Shown here: positions 43,299 through 51,280 of the stretch, one piece after another
How positions within the stretch are numbered: position 1 is the first letter of the stretch
Layout of the letters: each line of letters starts with the position of its first letter
Origin: Desulfovibrio sp. ZJ369
Lineage (GTDB): Bacteria; Desulfobacterota; Desulfovibrionia; Desulfovibrionales; Desulfovibrionaceae
NCBI RefSeq assembly: GCF_011039085.1
Contig: NZ_JAAKEI010000010.1
Span: 1 to 64,000 of the forward strand
Direction: 5' to 3'
DNA: 64,000 nucleotides
Notes under the pieces: generated by a model
What the model was told of the DNA's origin: nothing
The model's database searches: none
What the model saw: the letters and a program-made list of their open reading frames with translations, nothing else
Made by a program: the position numbers and the translations under genes

Positions 43299-44009
43299 AT
43301 GCAGCTTGTGGAGAAGGTTCTCGGCAACATCCGGGAATCGGCATGGAAAGAATGCCTGGACGGGGCCCAAGTGGACACGCTGGAACTGAGCCAGTGGGAC
43401 GCGCAGAAAAACCGCCTGCGCAAGGAAACGGCCGGCGGCCTGCTGGTGGCCGTTTCTCTGGATCGCGACGCCGTGCTGCACGACGGCGACGTGCTGCTCT
43501 GGGACGAAACGCAGCGCCGGGCCGTGGTTTGCAGGATCGATCTCTGCGAAGTGCTGGTCATTGATCTTGACGGCCTGCGCGAACTGCCTGCCGTGGAACT
43601 CATGGAGCACTGCGTGCGCCTGGGCCATGCTCTGGGCAACCAGCACTGGCCGGCCGTGGCGCAGAAAGGCCGCGTGTATGTGCCCCTGGCCGTGAACCGT
43701 CCGGTCATGAACGCAGTGATGCAGACCCATCATTTCGCAGGCATCAGCTATCATTTCGCGCCGGGCGCGGAAATTCTCGACAAGCTCAACCCCTCCCAGG
43801 CCCGGCGTCTGTTCGGCGGCAGCGAGCGCCCCATGCTCGGCGGGCACAGCCATGCGCATGACCACGAGCACCTTCACGGGCAGGAAGAGAGCGGGCATGA
43901 GCACCGGCACGAGCGGCGCGCCTGTCAGGACTGCGGCGATCCGGACCACCAGCACGAGGAAAGCGGCCATGAGTGCGATTATGCCGGCAACGCGCGCCGG
44001 AACGGCTGA
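43299..44009 (+). CDS. ureE: Urease nickel metallochaperone UreE with His-rich tail
   Basis: A 236-aa chaperone that delivers nickel to apourease. The N-terminal ~75 residues are the peptide-binding domain, and the rest is the metal-binding domain with the conserved VRLGHALGNQHWPAV (~105-120). Beyond ~183 is a tail with 12 His in some 45 residues (GHSHAHDHEHLHG and similar) and a CQDC pair, suggesting strong nickel storage. GGGAG precedes the ATG. The 3' end overlaps ureF by 41 bp. Confidence 0.9.
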   Translation: MQLVEKVLGNIRESAWKECLDGAQVDTLELSQWDAQKNRLRKETAGGLLVAVSLDRDAVLHDGDVLLWDETQRRAVVCRIDLCEVLVIDLDGLRELPAVELMEHCVRLGHALGNQHWPAVAQKGRVYVPLAVNRPVMNAVMQTHHFAGISYHFAPGAEILDKLNPSQARRLFGGSERPMLGGHSHAHDHEHLHGQEESGHEHRHERRACQDCGDPDHQHEESGHECDYAGNARRNG

Positions 44010-44754
44010 GGCCCCCGCGCCGGAGGCGGAACAGGACGCGGCGGCCGCCGGAATCCTCAGTCTGGCCCGCGCGCTTCAGTTCGCGGATTCCGTGTTGCCC
44101 GTGGGAGCCTTTGCTTTTTCCGCGGGTCTGGAATCCGCGGTGCAGAAGGGTGTGGTGCGCCATGCCGAGGATCTGCGCCGCTACGCGCTTACCGCGCTGG
44201 AAGTGGCCGCCCGTTCGGACGGCGTGGCCCTGGCCTGGGCTCTGCGCGCCGCGCTGGTGGAGAACACGGCCGAATTGATCCGCATTGATCAGGCTCTTTA
44301 TGCCCGCAAACTCGGCGAGGAAAACCGCCAGATGAGCACGCGCATGGGCCGCAAACTGGCCGAGCTGGGCGCGCAGATCGTGGAAGGGCCTTTAGTGCGC
44401 CAATGGCGCGGGATCCTTGAAGGCGGCCTGGCGCCCGGCACATACGCCGTCTCGCTGGCCGTGCTTTTCGCGGCTCTGGATCTGCCCGTCCGCCGGGAGG
44501 ACGATCTGATCCGCCAGGCCCTGACAGTGCAGTTGTACGGCACGGCCATGACTGTTTTGAACGCGGCGCTGCGCCTGATGCGCGTCACGCACATCGACAT
44601 CCAGCGCATCCTCTATGATCTGACGCCGCGTTTCACGGCACTCTGTGACGCGGCCCTGCACAGCCCTCTGGAAGAGATGCACGGCTACGCGCCCATGATC
44701 GACATTCTGGCCGCCAACCACCTGCGGGCGCGGGTCAGGCTGTTTATGAGCTGA
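43969..44754 (+). CDS. ureF: Urease accessory protein UreF
   Basis: A 261-aa all-helical accessory protein that, with UreD and UreG, forms the nickel-insertion complex and gates GTPase activity. The family motifs are LQFADSVLPVGAFAFSAGLE (~36-55), GEENRQMSTRMGRKL (~123) and LTPRFTALCDAAL near the end. ATG at 43969 is chosen: GAGGAAAG lies just upstream and inside the ureE tail, and the first ~25 residues are an Ala/Pro-rich leader. The overlap of 41 bp with ureE shows coupling. Confidence 0.88.
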   Translation: MSAIMPATRAGTAEAPAPEAEQDAAAAGILSLARALQFADSVLPVGAFAFSAGLESAVQKGVVRHAEDLRRYALTALEVAARSDGVALAWALRAALVENTAELIRIDQALYARKLGEENRQMSTRMGRKLAELGAQIVEGPLVRQWRGILEGGLAPGTYAVSLAVLFAALDLPVRREDDLIRQALTVQLYGTAMTVLNAALRLMRVTHIDIQRILYDLTPRFTALCDAALHSPLEEMHGYAPMIDILAANHLRARVRLFMS

Positions 44755-44867
44755 GCGCGCCGCAGGCAGGGCGCGCGCTGGCCTTTCTGCCGACCGGGGC
44801 GGCATTGGCAAGCGCCGCGGGAGAGAAGCGCGCGCAACAGGGAAGAGCAATGCACGTTGCAACGCCC

Positions 44868-44891
44868 GGCGTTTCAAAAGCACTATGCTCT
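44868..44891. repeat. Short hairpin between ureF and ureG
   Basis: GGCGTTTCAAAAGC followed by ACTATGCTCT, the same variant as at 4315-4340, just before the ureG ribosome-binding site. Confidence 0.55.
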
Positions 44892-44905
44892 AAAAGGAGT
44901 ACCGC

Positions 44906-45538
44906 ATGAAAAAGATAACGCGCATAGGCGTGGGCGGGCCCGTGGGTTCCGGTAAAACAGCGATTATTGAAGCGGTTACGCCGGTCTTGATCCGCAAGGG
45001 GATCAAGCCCCTGATCATCACCAACGACGTGGTGACCACCGAGGACGCCAAACATGTCCAGCGCGAGCTGGCCGGAGTGCTGGCAGCGGAAAAGATCGTG
45101 GGCGTGGAGACCGGCGCCTGCCCGCATACGGCCATCCGCGAGGATCCGAGCATGAATCTGGCGGCCGTGGAGGATCTGGAGCGCGCCTTCCCGGACAGCG
45201 ATCTCATTTTCATCGAAAGCGGCGGCGACAATCTGACCCTGACCTTCAGCCCGGCGCTGGCGGATTTTTTCATCTACGTCATCGACGTGGCCGCGGGCGA
45301 CAAAATTCCGCGCAAAAGCGGGCCCGGCGTCTGTCAGTCGGATATTCTGGTGATCAACAAAGAGGATCTGGCTCCTTATGTGGACGCCAGCCTGGAGGTT
45401 ATGGAGCGCGATTCGCGCCGGATGCGCGAAGGCAAGCCCTTTCTCTTCACCAACTGCAAGACCGGGAAAAACATTGAGGCGCTGGCGGAGATGATCATCC
45501 GCGACGCGCTCTTTGATTTCAAGCCCGCGGAACAATAG
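44906..45538 (+). CDS. ureG: Urease accessory GTPase UreG
   Basis: A 210-aa SIMIBI GTPase that powers nickel transfer to urease. P-loop [14 protein letters not shown] (~8-21), the metal-binding CPHTAIRED (~73-81) on which the nickel dimer forms, [13 protein letters not shown] (~99), and [10 protein letters not shown] (base recognition). Length and motifs are normal. A GGAG site precedes the ATG. The TAG stop is the edge of the next repeat module. Confidence 0.95.
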   Translation: MKKITRIGVGGPVGSGKTAIIEAVTPVLIRKGIKPLIITNDVVTTEDAKHVQRELAGVLAAEKIVGVETGACPHTAIREDPSMNLAAVEDLERAFPDSDLIFIESGGDNLTLTFSPALADFFIYVIDVAAGDKIPRKSGPGVCQSDILVINKEDLAPYVDASLEVMERDSRRMREGKPFLFTNCKTGKNIEALAEMIIRDALFDFKPAEQ

Positions 45539-45584
45539 AGCGTTTTGCTATTGAAAATGGATATTTTCAATCAAAAAATACTCT
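45537..45584 (+). repeat. Repeat module between ureG and ureD
   Basis: AGAGCGTTTTGCTATTG...TATTTTCAATC..AAAAATACTCT, related to the right end of repeat B copy 1 (2370-2400). It supplies the ureG stop. Confidence 0.6.
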
Positions 45585-45598
45585 AGGGGAACGGTCGC

Positions 45599-46561
45599 AT
45601 GACCCAATGTGCGGACATCTCGCGCGTGCGGCGCGCGCGCGAAAACCTTGAACGGCTCGGACGCCAGGCGCCGGAATTGCGCGCTTTTCAGAACGAACCG
45701 GCCCAGATGCCCAGCGGCGCGGTGGGCAAGAACGGCTATCTGCGCCTGGAGTTCACGGCCCGCAACGGCCGCAGCGAACTGTCCTTCATGGATCGCCGCG
45801 TGCCGCTGCTGGCCCAGCGCGCGCTCTACTGGGACGAAGCCATGCCCCGGATGCCCTGCGTGTTCATCATTAGCACCACGGGCTGCATTCTTCAGGGCGA
45901 TCGCACGGCCCTGGAGATTGAGGTGGGCGAAAACGCCCAGGCCCATGTGACCACGCAGTCCGCCGGCAAGATCCACATGATGAACGCCAATTACGCCGCG
46001 CAGTGGCAGAATCTGGTGGTGGAAAAGGGCGGCTACCTGGAATACATGCCCGAACCCATGATCCCGCACCGCACCTCGCGTTTTTTTTCCCGCACGGACA
46101 TTTCCATTGCCGGGGGCGGCAGCCTGCTCTACGCCGAAATGCTGTTGCCCGGCCGCAAGCACCACCATCAGGACGAGCTCTTCGGCTATGAGCTCTATTC
46201 CTCTTCGGTGCAGGCCGTGCGCCGGGAAAGCGGGCAGCCGCTGTTCGCGGAAAAATTCATTCTCAGGCCCGGCGCCACGGATCTGGCGCGCACGGGCGTC
46301 ATGAACGGCTTTGAGATTTTCGGCAACGTCATTCTGCTCACGGAGCGGGACAAGGCCCTGCGCGTGCGCGAGGCCGCGGGCGCGGCTGTGGGTCCGGAGC
46401 TGGCGTACGGGGCCGACCTGCTGCCCCAGGACTGCGGCCTGATTTTCAAGGTGCTGGGCTTGCGCTCGGAAGCGGTGCGCGAGGCTATCCGCCAGTTCTG
46501 GCGCATCGCCCGCGGCACGGTGACCGGGCATGATCTGCCCGAAAAATTTTTGTGGCGCTGA
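45599..46561 (+). CDS. ureD: Urease accessory protein UreD (UreH)
   Basis: A 320-aa scaffold for nickel-insertion complex assembly with UreF. Conserved segments GCILQGDRTALEIEVGENA (~95-113), VTTQSAGKIHMMN (~118-130) and PHRTSRFFSRTDISI (~157) are typical. Its place after ureG, at the end of the maturation genes, is less usual than the ureD-first order but the set is complete. Start ATG at 45599 with GGGGAACG upstream. Confidence 0.92.
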   Translation: MTQCADISRVRRARENLERLGRQAPELRAFQNEPAQMPSGAVGKNGYLRLEFTARNGRSELSFMDRRVPLLAQRALYWDEAMPRMPCVFIISTTGCILQGDRTALEIEVGENAQAHVTTQSAGKIHMMNANYAAQWQNLVVEKGGYLEYMPEPMIPHRTSRFFSRTDISIAGGGSLLYAEMLLPGRKHHHQDELFGYELYSSSVQAVRRESGQPLFAEKFILRPGATDLARTGVMNGFEIFGNVILLTERDKALRVREAAGAAVGPELAYGADLLPQDCGLIFKVLGLRSEAVREAIRQFWRIARGTVTGHDLPEKFLWR

Positions 46562-46617
46562 CCGCGCCGCGGGCAAGGCCCGCCCGGTTGCAGCGCGCCG
46601 ATGCAACGCGGGCCTTG

Positions 46618-46675
46618 AGAGCACTTCAAACGTGAAATGCTCTCGCATGAGAGCATATTGCTTTTAAAACGCTCT
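46618..46675. repeat. Two tandem hairpins between ureD and the urea transporter gene
   Basis: AGAGCACTTCAAACG..GAAATGCTCT (46618-46643) and AGAGCATATTGC..TTTTAAAACGCTCT (46650-46675), two members of the family in a row inside the operon. Confidence 0.65.
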
Positions 46676-46704
46676 ATGCCAATCCCTGTGTCCTGGAGGT
46701 ATAT

Positions 46705-47730
46705 ATGACGGCAGACGCAACAAGCGCCCCCGCAGGGGGCTGGGCCGGACTTGCGGCCCGCAATCCCGCGCTGCATTTTATTGATATCTGCCTGCGCGGC
46801 GCAGGTCAGGTGATGTTTCAGAACAACGCGCTCACCGGCCTGCTTTTTCTGATCGGCATTTTCTGGGGCGCGTACCGGGCGCACATGCCCGCCGTGGCCT
46901 GGGGCGCGCTGGTCGGGGTTGCGGTCGGCACGTTGACCGCCTGTCTGCTCAGAGCGCCCAGAGCCAATATCAACATGGGGCTGCACGGCTACAACGGCAT
47001 CCTGGTGGGCTGCGCCCTGCCCACTTTTTTCGCGCCCACGCCCCTGCTCTGGGCCTACATCGTGGCCGGCGCGGTTTTTTCCACAATACTGATGCTGGCC
47101 ATTTCCAGCGTGCTGCGCACCTGGAAGGTTTCGGCCATGACCGGGCCGTTTGTGATCACCACCTGGTTTCTGATGCTGGCCGCCTATAATTTCGGCAACA
47201 TCCGCATCGACGGCCTGCCGCGCCCGTCCATCGCCGTGCAGCCGCCCCTGAGCGATCTCTTTGCCCTGGACTTGCGGCAGCTTGTGAAAGCGGCCTTTAC
47301 CGGCGTGTCCCAGGTGTTTCTGATCAACAACGTCGTTACCGGCGTGATCTTTCTCATCGGCCTGGCAGTGAGTTCCATCTGGGCTGCGGTCTTCGCCCTT
47401 GCCGGCTCCCTTCTGGCCGTGGGCACGGCTCTTCTGCTGGGCGGCGGCTCCACGGCTATTGTGGCCGGCCTGTTCCAGTTCAGCGCCGTGCTGACCGCCA
47501 TCGGCCTGAGTACAACCTTTTACAAGCCCGGCTGGCGGGTGATCCTGTACGCCTTCCTGGGCGTCATTTTCACGGTGGTGGCGCAGGGCGCGCTGAACGT
47601 GCTTCTGCATGTCTACGGCATTCCTACGCTCACCTTCCCCTTTGTCATCGCGGCCTGGATTTTCCTTCTGCCCAATATTGATCTGCATCCGGCCAGCCAC
47701 CAGAGCGAGCCGGCCAGGCCGGCCGTCTGA
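46705..47730 (+). CDS. Urea transporter (UT/SLC14 family)
   Basis: A 341-aa membrane channel for urea, homologous to the urea transporters of animals and to the crystallised dvUT of Desulfovibrio vulgaris. Two homologous halves of ~5 helices each are visible, each with the urea-binding loop motif: NINMGLHGYNGILVGCALP in the first half (~90-108), and a second-half equivalent with GVSQVFLINNVVTGVIFLIG (~210) and GLFQFSAVLTAIGLSTTF (~255). The NH2 terminus is short and cytosolic. Co-location with urease points to uptake of external urea. Confidence 0.9.
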   Translation: MTADATSAPAGGWAGLAARNPALHFIDICLRGAGQVMFQNNALTGLLFLIGIFWGAYRAHMPAVAWGALVGVAVGTLTACLLRAPRANINMGLHGYNGILVGCALPTFFAPTPLLWAYIVAGAVFSTILMLAISSVLRTWKVSAMTGPFVITTWFLMLAAYNFGNIRIDGLPRPSIAVQPPLSDLFALDLRQLVKAAFTGVSQVFLINNVVTGVIFLIGLAVSSIWAAVFALAGSLLAVGTALLLGGGSTAIVAGLFQFSAVLTAIGLSTTFYKPGWRVILYAFLGVIFTVVAQGALNVLLHVYGIPTLTFPFVIAAWIFLLPNIDLHPASHQSEPARPAV

Positions 47731-47740
47731 ATAGAAACGC

Positions 47741-47769
47741 GCGCGCCGGGCACAGGCCGGGCGCGCCAG
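47741..47769. repeat. GC-rich hairpin before amtB
   Basis: GCGCGCCGGGCAC...GCCGGGCGCGCC can fold into a strong stem between the urea transporter and amtB. It could limit read-through. Confidence 0.45.
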
Positions 47770-47783
47770 CAAGGAGTTTACCC

Positions 47784-48998
47784 ATGTATATTCTCAATAC
47801 CGGCGACACTGCTTTCGTGATGCTCTGCACCGCGCTGGTTCTGCTGATGACGCCGGCTCTGGCCCTGTTTTACGGCGGCCTTGTGCCCAGCAAAAACGTG
47901 TTGACCATCATGATGCAGAATTTCATCTCCATGGGGGTCGTTGCCCTGATCTGGATCTTCGGCGGCTTCAGTCTGGCTTTCGGGCCGGATCTGGGCGGCG
48001 TCATCGGCGACATCAGGTTCCATTTCGCTCTGGACGGCGTGGGAGCCGCACCAGGGGCGCACTACGCCCGCACGGTTCCCTTCATCCTCTTTTTCGCCTA
48101 CCAGATGATGTTCGCGGTCATCGCTCCGGCCCTGATCACCGGCGCCTTTGCCGGCCGCCTGAATTTCAAGGGCTACCTCGGCTTTCTGATCCTGTGGATG
48201 ATCCTCATCTATATTCCGGTCTGCCATTGGATCTGGGGCGGCGGCTTTCTGGCCCGCCTGGGCGTGGCCGACTTCGCCGGCGGCATCGTCATCCACGTCA
48301 GCGCCGGTTTTTCAGCTCTTGCCTCGGTGCTCTATCTGGGCCGGCGCGCGGGCATGGCTCCGGGCGCCAGAACCATCCCCAGCAATCTGCCCCTGGTGGC
48401 CGTGGGCGCGGGCCTGCTCTGGTTCGGCTGGTTCGGCTTTAACGCCGGCGGCGCTTACGCGGCCGACGCTCTGGCCTCCTACGCCTTTGTCAATACCACC
48501 ATTGCCGGTTCCATCGCCATGCTCGTCTGGCTGATTCTGGACTGGTCTTCCCGTCGCAAGCCTTCCTTTTCCGGCGTGCTGGTGGGCGCGGTGGCCGGCC
48601 TGGCCACCATCACGCCCTGCGCCGGCTATGTGGAGCCCTGGGCGGCCATTGTCATCGGCGCGGTGGGCTCGCTGATCTGCTATTACGCCAAGCGCGTGCA
48701 GGATCGCTTCGCCTTTGACGACGCCCTGGAAGTCTGGCGGGCGCACGGCATGGGCGGCCTGACCGGCGCTCTGCTGCTGGGCCTGCTGGCCAGCCCGCAC
48801 ATCAATGCGGTAGGCGCGAGCGCGCGCCAGTTCTGGGTGCAGATCTGCGGCGTGGTGATCGTGGCCGTGTACGCCTTTGTTCTGACCCTGATCATTCTCT
48901 GGCTCCTCAGCCGGATCTGCAACATCCGCGTGAGCAGGGAAGAGGAAGAGCGCGGCCTGGACGAATCGCTGTACGGCGAAGACGCCTACCGGCTGTAA
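47784..48998 (+). CDS. amtB: Ammonium transporter AmtB
   Basis: A 404-aa 11-helix ammonium channel. The family shows LFYGGLVPSKNVL (~28-40), DFAGGIVIHVSAGFSALASV (~156-175; includes the pore twin-His first His), GWFGFNAGGA (~215) and the second His in RAHGMGGLTGALLLG (~315). It has no signal sequence; the N-terminus is hydrophobic. Located after urease and the urea transporter, it could retain or export ammonium formed from urea. No GlnK gene is adjacent, which is unusual because amtB is often paired with glnK. Confidence 0.93.
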   Translation: MYILNTGDTAFVMLCTALVLLMTPALALFYGGLVPSKNVLTIMMQNFISMGVVALIWIFGGFSLAFGPDLGGVIGDIRFHFALDGVGAAPGAHYARTVPFILFFAYQMMFAVIAPALITGAFAGRLNFKGYLGFLILWMILIYIPVCHWIWGGGFLARLGVADFAGGIVIHVSAGFSALASVLYLGRRAGMAPGARTIPSNLPLVAVGAGLLWFGWFGFNAGGAYAADALASYAFVNTTIAGSIAMLVWLILDWSSRRKPSFSGVLVGAVAGLATITPCAGYVEPWAAIVIGAVGSLICYYAKRVQDRFAFDDALEVWRAHGMGGLTGALLLGLLASPHINAVGASARQFWVQICGVVIVAVYAFVLTLIILWLLSRICNIRVSREEEERGLDESLYGEDAYRL

Positions 48999-49019
48999 GC
49001 CGGAAAGAGTCGAAACTCC

Positions 49020-49054
49020 GGGGAAGGAGGCCGCGCATCGGCGCTCCTTCCCCT
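49020..49054 (+). terminator. Hairpin after amtB
   Basis: GGGGAAGGAGG...CCTTCCCC with a C/T tail (CCTTT) lies after the amtB stop and before the FluC genes. Consistent with a terminator, although the T run is short. Confidence 0.5.
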
Positions 49055-49076
49055 TTGGATGTATAAGGATGCTGTG

Positions 49077-49460
49077 ATGACCACGGAACTTGCAAGCGCA
49101 TTATGGGTGGCCGGAGGCGGAGCTCTTGGCGCTTTCGGCCGCTATCGGATTTCCGTCCGGGCCACAACCTGGTTCGGAAAAGCCTTCCCCTGCGGCACGC
49201 TGATCGTCAATGTGCTCGGCTCGTTCTGCATAGGACTGCTGGCGGGCTTGACGCAACACGCGCTCATTCCCCCGCGACCCTGGCATGATTTCATCGGCGA
49301 GGGCCTGTTGGGCGCGCTGACCACCTTTTCCACCTTTTCCATGGACAGTTTCGCGGCCTTCCGCGACGGACAGCCCGGGACGGGCGTGCTGAACATTTTT
49401 TTGAACGCTGTGCCGGGCTTGGGCGCTGTTGCGCTGGGCTTCTGGCTGGCAGCTGAGTAG
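49077..49460 (+). CDS. crcB: Fluoride channel subunit FluC/CrcB (first)
   Basis: A 127-aa four-helix protein of the Fluc fluoride channel family. Fluc channels are double-barrelled dimers that expel F-. The marks are GGGALGAFGRYRIS (~14-27), GTLIVNVLGSFCIG (~41-54) with the channel Asn, and the sodium-binding/pore TTFSTFSMDS (~84-93). ATG at 49077 is used because AAGGAT precedes it. The second FluC lies 9 bp after the stop, so they are probably co-translated. Confidence 0.9.
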   Translation: MTTELASALWVAGGGALGAFGRYRISVRATTWFGKAFPCGTLIVNVLGSFCIGLLAGLTQHALIPPRPWHDFIGEGLLGALTTFSTFSMDSFAAFRDGQPGTGVLNIFLNAVPGLGAVALGFWLAAE

Positions 49461-49469
49461 GAGGCGGCT

Positions 49470-49877
49470 GTGGGATATGTCATAAATGCGGCGGCCGTGA
49501 TGATCGGCGGCGCGTTGGGCGCGCTCGCCCGTTTCAGGATGGACGCCGCAATCACGCATGCCTTCATGATCAATTTCCCCGTCGGCACCCTTTGCATCAA
49601 CGTGCTCGGCGGTTTGCTGATGGGTCTGCTTCAGGGCGCCATGAAGCGCAGCGGCAAACCCTTCGCCCTGGGGTACAATCTGCTGGGGACCGGCTTTCTG
49701 GGAGGCTTCACCACATTTTCGCATTTTTCCCTGGACGTTTTTGATCTCTGGCGCGGCGGGCAGGGCGGCCTGGCCGCGCTCTATGCGTTCCTGAGTCTGG
49801 CGCTCTGTATCGGCGCGGTCTGGCTGGGCTACCGCCTTATGTGCCCGCGCCGCGCCGCGACCGGCACGGCCGCCTGA
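49470..49877 (+). CDS. crcB: Fluoride channel subunit FluC/CrcB (second)
   Basis: A 135-aa FluC paralogue with GTG start behind AGGAGG. It keeps GALGALARFRMD (~14-25), GTLCINVLGGLLMG (~40-53) and TTFSHFSLDVF (~79-90; His replaces the Thr of TFSTF). Two different adjacent FluC genes usually encode a heterodimeric channel, as in some Firmicutes, so this pair probably does the same. No fluoride riboswitch was found ahead of it. Confidence 0.88.
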   Translation: MGYVINAAAVMIGGALGALARFRMDAAITHAFMINFPVGTLCINVLGGLLMGLLQGAMKRSGKPFALGYNLLGTGFLGGFTTFSHFSLDVFDLWRGGQGGLAALYAFLSLALCIGAVWLGYRLMCPRRAATGTAA

Positions 49878-49953
49878 CAAACATTCGACGCCTGCTGTCA
49901 GAGCACTCTGAACTGCTACCCAAGAGGGGAGCGACTTTTGCAAAGAGGAACGC

Positions 49954-50244
49954 ATGCACTACGCAGTTCATGATGTTATCGGCAATATCGGGCTGGTGCT
50001 TCTGCTCGGCACATATCTTTTGTTGCAGTTGGGCAGGATTTCAAGCGGACAGTTACGCTATTCCATTTCTAACGCTCGTGCTTCGCTGCTGATCGGCATT
50101 TCATTGCTCTTCAAATTCAACATATCTGCATTTCTTGTGGAAGATTTCTTGTTTGTGTTCAGCCTGTACGGCATCTTCAAATATTTTTCGCCGCGCAGCA
50201 TTGTCCGGAGTGTAGCGGCAAAAGAACAAAAAAATAAAAATTAA
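49954..50244 (+). CDS. Small membrane protein, CBU_0592-like
   Basis: A 96-aa protein with three predicted helices (NIGLVLLLGTYLLLQLG, SLLIGISLLFKFNISAFLVE, FLFVFSLYGIFKYF) and a basic tail. It looks like small membrane proteins related to CBU_0592 of Coxiella, whose role is unknown. Its upstream spacing to FluC is 76 bp, so it may or may not be cotranscribed. The assignment rests on the helix pattern and a likely short family signature. Confidence 0.55.
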   Translation: MHYAVHDVIGNIGLVLLLGTYLLLQLGRISSGQLRYSISNARASLLIGISLLFKFNISAFLVEDFLFVFSLYGIFKYFSPRSIVRSVAAKEQKNKN

Positions 50245-50385
50245 ATGACTTGACTTTGCCGTTTGCGGCCTGTATCTTCATTTTCGTTCATTGATTGGGT
50301 GTCGTATTTCTTTTTTGCCAGAGACTTTGCGTGTGCCAAGGCTTCAAGCGAAAGTGTACCTCCCCGCAACATTTGGAGCCTTATC

Positions 50386-50649
50386 ATGGCCACTTCTCTT
50401 TATGTGGGCAATTTGCCCTTTACCAGCAGTCAGTCCAGCGTTGAAGCCCTTTTTGCCCAACACGGCACGCCCATTTCCGTCAATCTGATCATGGATCGCG
50501 TCACCGGCCGCCCCCGTGGTTTCGGTTTTGTGGAAATGGAAGACAACGACGCCCGCAATGCCATTGCCGCTCTTAACGGTACCGACTTTGAAGGCCGCAC
50601 CCTGCGTGTGAACGAAGCCGAAAAGCGCCCGGCTCCCCGGCGCTGGTAA
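50386..50649 (+). CDS. RRM-domain RNA-binding protein
   Basis: An 87-aa single RNA recognition motif protein: RNP-2 LYVGNL (~5-10) and RNP-1 RGFGFVEM (~43-50), then a short basic tail RPAPRRW. Such small RRM proteins are found in Desulfovibrionaceae and cyanobacteria, often induced by cold or stress. GGAG precedes the ATG at 50386. A strong terminator follows at 50674-50700. Confidence 0.93.
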   Translation: MATSLYVGNLPFTSSQSSVEALFAQHGTPISVNLIMDRVTGRPRGFGFVEMEDNDARNAIAALNGTDFEGRTLRVNEAEKRPAPRRW

Positions 50650-50673
50650 GCAGTTACCGGCAGACAGCCTTAC

Positions 50674-50702
50674 GGCCGCGGAATTTTCCGCGGCCTTCTT
50701 TG
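50674..50702 (+). terminator. Intrinsic terminator of the RRM gene
   Basis: GGCCGCGG, AATTTT loop, CCGCGGCC, then TTCTTTG, a textbook Rho-independent structure 24 bp after the RRM stop. Confidence 0.88.
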
Positions 50703-50801
50703 TTTGAGGCGGGGCCGCGGCGGCGTCCGCCGTAGGGTGCGCGGGCCTGCCGACGCCCTGCGGCGCGGGACGTTCCGTTGTCGGGCAGCAGCCGTCTTTT
50801 T

Positions 50802-50850
50802 AGAGCAGATTACCTTTGACTTTCATAAAAAATCAAAGGTAATCTGCTCT
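50802..50850. repeat. Solo hairpin corresponding to the right end of repeat A
   Basis: AGAGCAGATTACCTTTGACT...TCAAAGGTAATCTGCTCT: a perfect inverted repeat of the last ~19 bases of composite repeat A. Only the right end is present, on both arms. Confidence 0.85.
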
Positions 50851-51280
50851 AAAAACAAGATATTTCAGTCTCTTATATGCGTGCTCCCTCCCCGGGCGTG
50901 AAAGGCGTCCCTGAGTTTTCCCTAAAAAAGACGGGTAATTACGCACGTTGGGGCGGCATCTTTCGTGCGGGCATCGCGTGAAAAAGGAACTTTCACAGGA
51001 TATGTCCCAGAAAGGCGCGGTTTGTGCTCTCAAACGGGAAAATGTGCCCCGCCACAGCCCCCGGAGGGGGAGGGCGGCTTTTTTTGATCTAAAAAAGTTA
51101 ATAATACCCCTAAGTTATATTCTGAGGCAAAAAAGCCGTTTTCTTTTTCACTTGACAGTCTTATATAAGACATATTACATATATCTCACAATGAGAGGGA
51201 CGCCGCGCCGGACAGGGAGGGCGCGTCGTCCTGTTGCGTCAGATGAGCCGTATCATCCATCTCATCCAAGGAGAGCCTCC
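50851..51280. other. Upstream region of the sulfolactate transporter operon
   Basis: Contains AT-rich promoter DNA with a 14-bp palindrome (listed) and no gene. An in-frame extension of the following gene exists up to 50948 but lacks a signal peptide and ribosome-binding site, so it is rejected. Confidence 0.6.
51152..51180 (+). promoter_or_regulatory. Promoter with GTCTTATATAAGAC operator (tctC)
   Basis: TTGACA at 51152-51157 is followed at once by the perfect palindrome GTCTTATATAAGAC (51158-51171). A TTACAT -10-like box lies 17 bases after the -35 element. The same arrangement precedes suyA. The palindrome has GTCT...AGAC arms as in HutC/FarR-type GntR operators, so the GntR regulator of this cluster is the probable ligand. 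Confidence 0.7.

Noticed and set aside
49020-49054. Hairpin upstream of the FluC genes as a fluoride riboswitch
   Set aside because: The conserved fluoride-riboswitch pseudoknot bases are absent; a simple stem after amtB explains it.
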